Source: Turritopsis dohrnii
Taxonomy: Eukaryota; Cnidaria; Hydrozoa; Anthoathecata; Oceaniidae
Direction of reading: 5' to 3'
Assembly: GCA_027922465.2 (NCBI GenBank)
Contig: BQMF02000017.1
Location: 1,178,001 to 1,242,000 of the forward strand
DNA: 64,000 nucleotides
Part shown: positions 1 to 10,170 of the stretch, in pieces
Layout: the number at the start of each line of letters is the position of its first letter
How positions within the stretch are numbered: position 1 is the first letter of the stretch
Program-made: the position numbers and the translations under genes
Notes under the pieces: generated by a model
Database searches by the model: none
What the model saw: only the letters and a program-made list of their open reading frames with translations
What the model was told of the DNA's origin: nothing

Positions 1-1690
1 TCCGGGAAGAACGCAAAAGCTCATAGTAGTGATGTATGTAACTGCCAATAAACTGAACAACATGTTCGTTGATGCAAAATAATATAAAAGATACATGGAT
101 CCTTTCAGATATTTTAATGAGTATGATCATAACTCATAAACTCAAAACATTTTCCAAGAACATAATAAATTTTGGTCATGCAAAATACATTTATATCGAC
201 TAAAATCAACATACATAATTATAGTTAACTCATAGCAGAAATTTCTATTTCAGTTTGATTAACAATATGGCATGCACTTACATTCTTCATCAAAGTTGAA
301 ATTCATGATCAGTTTAAAAAAAATCTGTAGGAAGTTTAAGAAAGGTTGAATGATTTTTACAACATAACATTACATTTCTGATTACATTCATATGCACCCA
401 AAGGCATTGCAAAACTGTAATTGACACTATGCGAAACTTCATTGCATATACGTATACACCACCGATAAACTTAATAACATCTGAATAACATAAAACATTC
501 CTTCTTTTGGGAGTACAAAATCAGCTTATGTTTATATTGATATTTTCAGGTGTCACACAGTGACTACGTACGCAAATCATAAACTTTAAACATTTGATAT
601 GTACTATCAATCTCCTTAATTACAAACGTAATTCCCAATATTGCAAACACAAAAATCAAACAAAGATTTTGATCATTTAAAAATATATATATACCTATGC
701 ATGCTCTAAACTTCTAAGTCACCACACACACATATTTATATAACTGAAAGGAAAATTTTGGGTTGTTACATGATTTGCTGTGTATTGAGTTTACAGGCAA
801 TTGGAAGATGTTTGAATTCGCTACTGTAATTAGGAAAGCCATTTGTAATAAAGGACATTGTCAATATAAACTTAAAAACAAATCAAACATTAAAACATTA
901 AAAAATTATCATCAAACATTAAAAACATTACATTAAAACATCAGTAGACCCGCATTTTTTATGTTGGAGCTGAGGAGGACTCTAAGCTAAGCTTCAGTAT
1001 CCACAGCTCAAAAAGAATAACAGCCCATACATGAAACAAACGAAGATGTTTTGTGTTTTCACTAAAAACAAACAACAATGTATACCTTGTTTCTTCTATA
1101 GATTTTGTTTTCATCTTAAATTATGTATAATGCTCTTAAAAATCCATTTAATATTGACTAAAGAAATTTGTAAATCTAAAAGGGTTTCTTCGCTGGGTGA
1201 CATGCGTTGCACGACGTTTTGGTTTCATGTAAACGCACGCATGAATTTTCAAAAAACCGCTAGGTTTGGACAGTAAGAAAAAAACGAAAAAACAAAGCTG
1301 GTTTTAATAGCTTTCTTGATTTCGCAGAAATCTAAAAATGAAAAATGTTAGCTAGAATGTTTTTTTTCAAGAACAATAAACTCATAACATGGAACTCGTG
1401 TTTTAATAAACTAAATATCAACGATTGAAACTAAATTCAAAATTTTTCCGAAAGCTGTGAAAAAAGTGCTAAATGTTCTTGAATTTGAATTTCCTTGTCA
1501 CATAGATAAACACGAATATGAAAAAATGCTAAAATCAAGCATTGTTGACAATAACACATAGAACTTATGCGATATTCTTCGCCAGAAACTGTAAATAGCT
1601 TTTCGAATTTATAAATAAGCAGGCATCATACAAAGAGACAAATGAGTTAGTTAATACACCTCCATGGTTTATATCACTGATAACATTGCA
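1..1690. other. Gene-free AT-rich stretch
   Basis: No ORF, splice-bounded exon or terminal inverted repeat is recognisable here. The sequence is AT-rich with short poly-A/T runs. A longer ORF at 1031-1276 has no recognisable motif and is probably chance. Confidence 0.5.
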
Positions 1691-1695
1691 TATAT

Positions 1696-3112
1696 GTGAC
1701 GATTCGAGGGAAAATCACTACAAGCGATAATAGCGCTTTATACAAAGTGCTAATAGCGCTAAAAGAACAATGGGTTTTAGCGCTAATTTGTTCTTATTTA
1801 CAAATGTAGTAACAATATTAGTGATAAATTTAGCGCTTGTAGTTTTATCATTATCACTATTATCGCTTATAAATATCGCTCTTTACGAAAAAGCGCTAAA
1901 TTTTAGCGATAAGTATTTGATTTATCACTAAATTATTCGTATAATAATGTTGGTTCAATTAATTAATGTGAAACGGACAGAATATCAAATGAGATGAAAG
2001 TGAAATCGTTAATATCATTAATATCCTCTAAGGGCACAGATTACCGTTATTATCGTCAAAAAGTTTTGTTCAAGTCTTTTGTTTATACAATTTCACATAC
2101 CATGTGTTGTTTTATGAAGTTCTCAAATAACAGTGATTTAATTATTTTTTCGCCAAATAGCAATAAATACAAAACAAACTCGCTTGTTTTGACATGATAA
2201 ACTCTAATTCATTGTGTTATGACTGAACAGACGAGCGGACATATTTCTCGAGAAATAAAAAGTTTCCGAAACGTTTTTTATTTTATTTGTTATTCCGGCA
2301 CCTTCAGCACAAATCTGAAAGCCAATTTAAAATACTGTGTTATTCGATTTGGCAATGTATTATTTTGAAACATTTACAGGTAGCACCTGCTTGTGTATTA
2401 AATTGAACTTAATTGACTGGTTCCTATATTCAGTTGGAGATTAAAGATACAGAAGTTAGTTCGAAAGCAACCACAAGTAGAAACCATCTGCGATAATTCT
2501 TTTTTCTAGATTGTTGGATTGCCATTCTATAAGCTCTTGGGAGAAAACTTTTACAATATTAAAGACACATTACATTAAAAGTTTTTTCGATAGCAAAACC
2601 TTTATTATTATTCTTTCGAAAGACATTTCACTTGCACTGGGTGGAGATGTACCCTTAATTAAATTGATCACAACGTTTTTAGTGATCATTATTGACTTCT
2701 GTCACTGCATCGATAATGTCTTTAGGTTCAATATTAGGATGAAGTATGAATGTAGGAAGCGAAAAATAAAAACATTTTAACTTCGGCTTGACGAGTTGCG
2801 AAAGTTCTCTTTTGAAATACTCACTTTCGTTTAAATAAAATAACACCTGTTTCCTTCGGCTTTTCGTGAAGTTTATGTGAAAGATTGTCTGAAGGTTGTG
2901 TTGACACACACAAGTAAACTTACGTATAAAAAAGATGGAAAGATGAATAATATTTATGATGAATATATTAGCAACAAATTAATTATTCTTGAAAGCGCTT
3001 TTTGTGCTGCTTATATTTATCGCTAAGTTCGTCAATGTTAGCGATAAATTTAGCGCTACTTCTTGATGCGAGCGCTATTATTGCTTGTAGTGATTTTCCT
3101 TCGAATCGTCAC
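1696..3112. mobile_element. GTGAC-family DNA element, AGCGATAA subfamily
   Basis: This 1417-bp non-autonomous element has inverted ends starting GTGACGATTCGAGGGAAAAT and is flanked by ATAT target duplications (1692-1695, 3113-3116). Inside both ends are iterated AGCGATAA/TAGCGCT motifs. AACAAT lies at 1766-1771, 70 bp from the left end. The shared internal core module lies around 2380-2505 (hairpin-like CAGGTAGCACCTG followed by AGTAGAAACCATCTGC). No transposase ORF is visible. Confidence 0.85.
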
Positions 3113-3306
3113 ATATAACATTCAGAATGATTTCACGCGCATCCGCAACATTGACGTCACATCATTGACAGTTATTGCAAAGTTGTTTAGTGCTAGTTTG
3201 GGACCAAATTGAATGAATTTTGCAAAAAAAAACTTTGGAGGCTGTTACTGATATTAAAGACTGAGAGTTAAGATGAAAAAAATATCTAGCGTTCGTTCTC
3301 CTTTAA

Positions 3307-3498
3307 AGGGGGGTATACACGTAAAGATTCTTGAAAAATTTTCTTTTAGGCTTTTGTTTCACGCACGCTTCTCTCTCTTCAAAAAACAAACTCACATTCC
3401 CACCTGTTGTCATGAATAATAATGAATTGATTTACAATTCATTTCTAAAGCCTGGAAACACCTGGTTAAAACAAAAATTTTTACGTGCATACCCCCCT
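3307..3498. mobile_element. Small MITE with TAA duplication (PIF/Harbinger-like)
   Basis: A 192-bp element with ends AGGGGGGTATACACGTAAA and the inverse TTTACGTGCATACCCCCCT, flanked by TAA on both sides (3304-3306, 3499-3501). A 3-bp TWA duplication is typical of PIF/Harbinger MITEs; that family assignment is inference. Confidence 0.7.
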
Positions 3499-4321
3499 TA
3501 AAACCAGTTATACTTCAAAAACTTTTCATCTTTTACTTCCTAATTCTTTGATTTTATTTTGATTTTTAATGAACAAGGTGCGTTCTTTTGTTTTGATTTA
3601 TTTTAATGACGTTAATGTTCTTCAAGTGTGTAATATTTTAAATATGCATTTGCAGGTAACACATGTAAGTATATTAAAATACATTGATTACCTGGTTCTC
3701 ATTCATTTAAAGATCAAAGAAACAACAGCTGTTTTCAAAGTTTCTGCAAATAGAAACCGTCTGCTATAATTCGATTGATTCCATAATAGAACGAATTTGA
3801 TAGAATTGCTATTTTAGTAAATCCTCGGGGAAAAGTTTATTTTAATGTTTATTTTCGTAAAGATGTATTTTCACTCGGTGAAAGTAGTTGAAAACTAATT
3901 TTTATAGAAACAGATCTGGATAAACCTTAATTTCTCTGTTTTAAGAGACATTTCACCTTCACAAAATTAAGATGCACTGTTAATCAAATTGCTTGGTAAC
4001 GCTTTAAGTTATCTTTATGGACTTCATTTTGATAACGTTTTCAGGTTCTGGGGCGATTGGCTGTCCAGTCTGTATCCGGAGACGCGTGCGATCGCACGTG
4101 CACGCGCAGGCACACGTGCAAAACATTTTGCACAAGCAAAATAACGCTCGTGCAAAATTTTATAATCAAACACTTATCGCATGTGCAAATTATTATTGTG
4201 CAGCAAAAAAATCGTGACGTGAGTTTTTTTTTAATTGATTTTTACAACACCTGGCTCCTTGTTATTAAAAACACAGAATAAAAGCATTTATAAATCGTTT
4301 GATCATATAAAACGATCATAT

Positions 4322-5809
4322 GTGACGATTTCAGGGAAAATCATCACTAAGGATTTATCGCTATCTTGCATTAAATTAATGCAAAATTATCGCATCACAT
4401 ATCGCATCATTATCGCTTCACCAAAACTAATTAATTCGCAAATATCGCATAATTATAATAATTTTCTAATAACCAATCACAGCGGAGAATCATTTGGTCG
4501 GCAATTTCAGCTGCCATTATAAAAAAACGAGTGTTCAGAGTGTTGTTTAGACTAAAGGCTGTTTTTGGAAAATTTAATGCGGAAAGAAACGGACGAGTAC
4601 TACAGAAAGCCGTGATTAGATCTTTCGCTAATGTAAACGTAGCTTAATTAATAACCAGAATTTATAACAAAAGAAATATACTTGCATGAGCTGCAAAATA
4701 TATTTTAAAGACAAATGTGCGCCAAGAGAGAAAAAAAAAATCTTTTTCGAAAAGGAAATATAAATAAAAACTAAAAATCGTTGCTATCGCCGTAATAAGA
4801 TTGTTTGTTTACATAGTAGATTCCATGTTTCATATACGTGACCGTCCAAGGGATTTTGATAACAAACGATATAAATAAAATAAAGTGACGGTATTTTGTT
4901 AGAATATGAAAAGTAGGATTCACCTACTTACTACGTTTCGTTTCGTTGAACGTCTATGTATGTTTATATTTTTCATATTCCCATGCACCAGTTTTCGAGG
5001 TTGGAACATAACTGGGAGTATTATATCCAATTGCTATTTTGCCAAATAAAAATAAAAAGTTTTTTTATTGATAAAGATGTCTACACTCTCAAAAGATGTT
5101 GTTGTTATCGCGACTTCAGCATTATTTTGAAAACTCAATGTGACGGATGTATAATTACAGGTAGCACGCGTTCGTGTTAAATAATGAACTGATTACCTGG
5201 TTCTTATTCACTAAGAGATAAAATAAACAACAGTTTGTTCTCAAGTTGCTACAAATAGAAACCGTCTGCTATAATTCTTTTTTTTGTTTAAGTTGTTCCA
5301 CCGCTGTTCACATAACAGAACATGGTTCACATTCAGTTTAAGAAAAAAGAAAAAAAAGTTTGTTTTAAAGTTACTACCAATAGAAACCGTCCCTTACAAT
5401 TCTTTTTTGAGTTGTTCGATCGATATTTTGGTTTATTCCTTGGGGGAAAATCATTACTGACGAATTTATTATTACATTCTGATATTCGGAAGTATATCAT
5501 GACTAATAGCCGTTATGGTAAAATGAATTCCAAAACACAAATTTGTATTTGTTTTTTCAACAAGCGCATTAATTACTTCACGGTAATTATGTAAAATCTA
5601 AATCGAATGTATAAATTAAAAACATAGAATTTTATCGCAAGAAATATCGCTTTAAGCAAAGAAAATAAGCGATAAATTATCGCATCTTTTATCATTACTG
5701 ACGAATCTATCGTTTAATGATGCGATAAATGTGCATTAAATCTATTGTTTTGGTGCGATAATAATATGCGATAAATTATCTAAGTGATGATTTTCCCTGA
5801 AATCGTCAC
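4322..5809. mobile_element. GTGAC-family element, ATTATCGC subfamily
   Basis: This 1488-bp element has ends GTGACGATTTCAGGGAAAAT and its inverse, flanked by ATAT (4318-4321, 5810-5813). TTATCGC/GCGATAA motifs repeat inside both ends. ATTGTT at 5744-5749 is 60 bp from the right end. The core module occurs at about 5160-5280, with a partial second copy at 5360-5400. A solitary second left end of the family (CGTGACCGTCCAAGGGATTT, 4837-4856) is embedded within it. Confidence 0.8.
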
Positions 5810-5884
5810 ATATGATCATTCGATGATGTAAAACATCCCGCAAAGGAGTTAATACATTCTTTGTTTCTAATTATTTCATCTACA

Positions 5885-6103
5885 TGTTGCGATCTCGCCT
5901 TTTTCTTTTTTTCTGTTCTTCGAAATATTCAACGTGTTCGTCACTTGGGACATGTTTCTTCCTGTTTCTGAGATGTCATTCGCATTTTGCGATCCTGTCC
6001 TTTTTCTTTTTTCTGTTCTTCGAAATTCGACGTGATTCGATTGACGTCACTTGGGACATGTTTCTTCTTTGTTTCTGAGATGTCATTTGCATTTTGCGAT
6101 CTC
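5885..6103. repeat. Tandem repeat, about 100-107-bp unit, two copies
   Basis: TTGCGAT recurs at 5887, 5987 and 6094. The intervening units share a T-rich tract, TTCTGTTCTTCGAAAT, TCACTTGGGACATGTTTCTT and GTTTCTGAGATGTCATT. The array ends at the start of the exon-like ORF. Confidence 0.8.
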
Positions 6104-6104
6104 G

Positions 6105-6335
6105 CCCATCGAAAATCTGATAGCAATCAATATAAACGACAAGCTATGGACCCAGGCTGAAAGGGAGGCAATCATTGCAAGAGCTGCATCTAACTTCGAA
6201 TCCTCCAAAAGAAGGATTCATACGTTTGATGAACCTGTTGAACAACCTGTAAAAATACCGAGTGATGACGATGATGGAAGCACCGACGACGATGAAAGTA
6301 GTTCCGATAGTGAAAGTGAAGCCTCTGATGACTAG
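6105..6335 (+). CDS. Exon-like C-terminal fragment with acidic tail, unidentified
   Basis: I do not recognise this protein. The open frame ends at TAG 6333-6335 and encodes about 76 residues with ordinary amino-acid composition: a probably helical stretch (DKLWTQAEREAIIARAASNF), a basic SSKRRIHTF patch, then an acidic serine-rich tail (SDDDDGSTDDDESSSDSE). Composition and codon use differ from the poly-T repeat just upstream, which suggests a genuine last coding exon. It sits inside the 4066-6979 element. It may be the end of a decayed transposase exon or a captured host-gene exon. The true 5' boundary is not resolved. Confidence 0.4.
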   Translation, partial: PIENLIAININDKLWTQAEREAIIARAASNFESSKRRIHTFDEPVEQPVKIPSDDDDGSTDDDESSSDSESEASDD

Positions 6336-7057
6336 ATGATTCTAATGATTTCATTATTAGAAAAATTTGTTTCTAGGTTGTGTTCACTTTTGTTTGATAT
6401 AATGGTTTATATTTGAGAAAAACATTTAAAAGAAAGATCTCAAGTTATCTTTGATAGATAGATAAACTCATATATTTCCATCAACCTTCCTTTATTGTTT
6501 TTTAAAAATAAATTCTTGTTTCTTACTATAATAACATCCTCATGTGTATCATATGTATAGTCAAAACACAGGTGTTTCGAAAAGAAAAAACAACAAAAAA
6601 TTGTTTGTTGCGTATCAATTAAAAGCAACGGAAGAAGAAAAATTTGTGGAAGGGAAATCCCCCGTTTCAATCAATGAATGATAAAATAGGGAAAGCCCCC
6701 AAAACATAAGACAAGTAGTGTACAAGTATAATATTAGTATTATAAAATTATGATAATTGGTCAAACGTCTAATTCTTCTTAGAATTAGATTTTTCATCGC
6801 GCACTTGAATTACTTGTACGGCCTCAGAGCTGGCACTCTAACAAACAGAAAATATTGTGATTTGATGTAAGACAAGGATCGCACGCGCAAAATGAGTTTA
6901 TGCAATCGAACAGCTCGCGTGAAGTATTTTGCGCGAGCGATTCAACACTCGTGCGCTATTTTATTCCAGATACAGCCTGGCTGTCACATGATTTGATTCG
7001 CCCAATCAACGGCAGCGGCCGTATGACTTGCTGAAGTTAAACCTCCTGAAAATTTCA

Positions 7058-7163
7058 ACTAAAGGCCCGTTTCCACTTTATTCAACTCATCTCAAATCTA
7101 AATGAAAAATTAGTTCGCTTATATGTGCGACGACAGCGAACGATGTGAAAACCGGCCTATAGT
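7058..7163. mobile_element. About 100-bp MITE, copy 1
   Basis: Inverted ends ACTAAAGGCCCGTTTCCACT and AACCGGCCTATAGT. Further copies lie at 16135-16240 and 49342-49441, with half copies near 25120-25145 and 26235-26262. All are inside GTGAC-family elements at a homologous position, so this small unit is now carried as part of the larger family. Confidence 0.6.
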
Positions 7164-7627
7164 TCCGTCTTCCTTGCTCAATAGCTGCCGAAGCAAGAGC
7201 TCTTTAGCTCTTTATTATGAGGCATCGTTTTTAAAAATAAAACGTTTTCAATGATGAAACGTTTAAAACATTTTATTTAAACGTTTAAACGTTTTCTCTT
7301 TCGAATTCTTGAAACGTTTTTGAACTCTGGCAAAAACATTTAAACGTTTTTATAGAAACGTTTTTAAACGTTTTTTTCTATTGTTTTTGCAACGTTTAAA
7401 CGTTTCTTTAAAAAACGTTTTATCGCTTGTTATCAAAATCCCTTGGACAGTCACAATTTTTTTTAACTGTCACAGTGGACAGGGCACTAAATTTAGTCCG
7501 GGGCTGTAATAAAACAATGACTAATATCACTAATACAGTTTATTTTTTCACTGAATGTTTTTTTCCATTTTGAAACAAAGAAACACTAATCCAATAAGTC
7601 AAATTCCTCTTCATCATCTTCGCCATC

Positions 7628-7812
7628 TTAATCTAAAAGCATGAAGTCCGGCATTGCGAGGGCGATATTGTCTTCTTCAATTTGGTCACTTGTAAACGGA
7701 TTTTCATCGGGTTCAAATAATATGGGAAACTCGGATTTTAGCATTTCCCTACCAGCGCTACAGGATTGTTTTGACTTCAAGCCGTGAATTTCTTCCTCCC
7801 GTGAAAAATGGT
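7628..7812 (-). pseudogene. Exon-like fragment with acidic C-terminus, unidentified
   Basis: On the minus strand, a T-rich acceptor ending TTATTATTTTAG is followed by an open frame of about 61 residues (HFSREEEIHGLKSKQSC ... ENPFTSDQIEEDNIALAMPD) that stops at TAA 7628-7630. After that stop the same frame continues with an acidic run (DGEDDEEEFDLLD) to a second stop at 7585-7587. The first stop may therefore be a nonsense change that shortened an acidic tail. The acceptor lies in sequence homologous to the TTAA-flanked repeat at 35824-37323. No domain is recognised. It could be the last exon of a transposase of that element family. Confidence 0.4.
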
Positions 7813-8330
7813 CTAAAATAATAATTTTACTCAATTTTTTGTTAATTAATGTCTAACAACAGACGCCATTGCTGCTTGCAAAAGAGCATTGCAATGGAGA
7901 TCATACAAATTTTGGACATCACAGTGCGTTCACTCTTTCTGTAGGGATTGCGTGAATGTGAAGATCTTGTTTCTGTTGATGGAAATTCTTGTGTTCTTCG
8001 TGATGTAAAATACTGTTTAGCTTCAGTATTAGTGTTATCTTCGAATCTTCGAAGAGTGTATAAAGAATGGCACGTCTAATGGAAATTTAGTCTTTCGTTC
8101 CACATACATATCAGCTGTCATTTTGTCCATCATATTTTACATTGATGTTCAAAAACTTTTTCTGTTTACTTGGTTATCATACCGTCAAATATAAAAGACA
8201 CAATCAGCTATTTCGAAAGTTACTACAAATGGAAACCGTCCCTATTTTAAGTTGTTTGACATGATCCCTTGTAATACATGTATCTTTGTTTTCATCGTAA
8301 AGATCTATGTTTCCTAATTCAATCTTAAAA
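7804..8330. repeat. Remnant of the TTAA-flanked (Kolobok/piggyBac-like) F element
   Basis: From the ATGGTCTAAAATAATAAT motif onward this matches 35896-36095 and 36691-36980. It shares the ACAGACGCCATTGCTG block, the TCTTTCTGTAGGGATTG block and the ATGGAAACCGTCC core. It lacks the satellite insertion present at 36096-36690. Confidence 0.65.
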
Positions 8331-8341
8331 ATTTTTATTAA

Positions 8342-8560
8342 AGGGAAGTCTACTTTTAAAATCTAAATTTAGTTTTTTGTACCATTTGGAAGACTTTCAA
8401 AAATGATGAAAGTCAGTTTTTAAATTTTCAAAAAATCACTTTTCGTTCACGAGATATTGCTGTTTAAAGTTTTTGCTCCAAGCTTGATCTCCATGGAAAC
8501 GTGACATCACAACGTGCAAGGATAAATTGAGAATGTAAATAGCTCAGAAACTTTTAGTGA
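8342..8560. repeat. Solitary left end of a TTAA-flanked element
   Basis: TTAA (8338-8341) followed by AGGGAAGTCTAC and a body with CACTTTTCGTTCACGAGATA, resembling 37472 onward. No matching right end was found. The flanking sequence to 8890 holds nothing recognisable. Confidence 0.4.
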
Positions 8561-8889
8561 TGCACTGCTAGAATTTTGTATATACAGTGACAAACACCAG
8601 CAGGTAACAAATCACTTAAACTAAACGCTGCATCATTATAATTACCTGAGTTATTTATATGTAATGTAGTATCGAGATTACTGGTGAATGCATCTTACCA
8701 ATAAATGCATGAAACGTACTCATTTCATTTGAAAGAATTGTTGAATATACTGAAAAAAGTAAACAACTGGAACTGTCATAACACAAATCAAATCACTTTG
8801 TTAATACATTGACTCAAACTGTGACTACATAGTGGTATAAACTGAAAGTATAAACATCATGTGCAAGATATTGCTGAACGATTATGTCC

Positions 8890-9030
8890 AATAAACCGTT
8901 TTCTTGGCTCCGAAATGTTATAGTGAATTAAAAGGTGGTGAGATTAAGTTAAGTAAAGTAAATTAAATAGACGGGATTCCTTTGGGGAATTCTAGTGTGT
9001 ATCAAATTATTAGTCATTGTGCAATGCTTG
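8890..9030. repeat. Dispersed repeat shared with 63700-63835
   Basis: AAACCGTTTTCTTGGCTCCG through GTATCAAATTATTAGTCA matches the segment near the window's right edge in the same order. The function and boundaries are unknown. Confidence 0.55.
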
Positions 9031-9260
9031 GTCAAGTTATCACTGTGTGGGACAGATTAGTGCTATATTCCTTTTGGAAAATATGACATTGTTTAAACTA
9101 TCAAAGTTTTTTCACTACAAATCACTTGGTGGAAGCATGAGGATTTAGTTTGGGATAAAATCATTAAACTTTCGATGATGATGATGAGAACAGTGAGATT
9201 TTGCTTGGCTAATGTTTACGTAAGACGTATTCAAAACACGTTGATAGAAAATTTATCTAA

Positions 9261-10170
9261 TATATACTAGTAACTCGCGTAAAAGTTTTTTACGACTTTA
9301 ATTTTGAAAAGAATCTGCAGAAATACGACGCGTTGTTCCCGTGTGCGAACCCCATGAAGAAAATTTCAATCAAGAAATCGGGACTGGAAAGTGTGCTGAT
9401 GTTGTAGAGCTCGAAAAACTGATCAAAAAAATGTATGGGATCGTTCGCTATGACCAACCTGTTGCAGAGATATCATCGGTCAAAGATTCTGATGACGTCA
9501 TAGCAGTACCAAATACAATTTATGCCCAAATGTTGTCACTCCGTTGCCTGTATTGCCAACCCCCAAAAACGTCAGTTATCTCTATTGGTTCTCGAGATAT
9601 TTCCCCATAAAGGTCGCGTTCGATTGGGGATGCAATGCAAGGGTTCCCCCATGATACGATAAAAATAACTGATGTCACGCCGCGTGCTATTATACTAATC
9701 GTCAATTATCAATGGTCTAACGAAAAAATGACCACGACATACAAGTAACTTGCGTAAAAGTTTTTTACGGCTTTAATTTCGAAAAGGATGTGCAAGAATC
9801 CGGCAATCCCGTGTGCCAACCCCGCGATGAAAAATTTTAATCACCGAATCGGGACTGGAAAATGTACCCATGTTGTATAGCTTGAAAAACTGACCAAAAA
9901 ATGTATGAGATCGTTTCGCTACGATCAACTGCTGCAGAGATATCGTTGATCAAAGATTTTAATGACATTATATCCGCAGTACCAAATAAAATTTAGGCCC
10001 AAATTTTGCGTCACCCCATCGCCCGTATCGCTGATCCCAAGAAACGTCAGTTATCCCTATTGGTTCTCGAGATATTTTCCCTAAAACGTTGTGTTCGATT
10101 GGGGATGCAATGCAATGATTCCCCGTGATCATAAAAAAACTGACGTCAAATGCCACGTGCTTTTGGAATA
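9261..10170. repeat. Two tandem, diverged copies of an approximately 470-bp repeat
   Basis: CGCGTAAAAGTTTTTTACGA at 9274 and its counterpart near 9750 start two units that share CCCGTGTGCGAACCCC, GGGACTGGAAA, GCAGAGATATC and GATTGGGGATGCAATGCAA. On the minus strand both units encode a related peptide (CIASPIE..., ISREPI.ITDV). A diverged inverted relative lies at 53455-53700. Confidence 0.6.

Larger units (their letters stand above)
4066..6979. mobile_element. hAT-like element with 6-bp target duplication
   Basis: Ends are CAGTCTGTATCCGGA on the left and the inverse of CAGGCTGTATCTGGA on the right. GCTGTC is duplicated at 4060-4065 and 6980-6985. The related element at 16043-16060 preserves the corresponding uninterrupted site, which supports a real insertion. 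Just inside both ends are CG-rich palindromes such as GCGTGCGATCGCACG and repeated GTGCAAAA/CGCGCAAAA. The 2.9-kb interior holds a complete GTGAC-family element, a tandem repeat and an exon-like acidic ORF. CAG...CTG ends suggest hAT, but hAT normally makes 8-bp duplications. Confidence 0.65.
3502..7454. mobile_element. GTGAC-family element, AACGTTTAAACG subfamily, split and 5'-truncated
   Basis: Residues 3502-4065 and 6980-7454 together match 15485-16538 of the complete copy downstream. The right end finishes at the GTCAC terminus (7454), with AACGTTTAAACG arrays and ATTGTT (inverse of AACAAT) at 7380-7385, 69 bp from the end. The middle is displaced by the inserted element 4066-6979. The left GTGAC end is missing. 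Confidence 0.7.

Noticed and set aside
4838..7454. A complete element from the left end at 4838 to the right end at 7454
   Set aside because: The 4838 end lies inside another complete element (4322-5809), while 7454 belongs with 3502-4065 by homology to 15176-16538.
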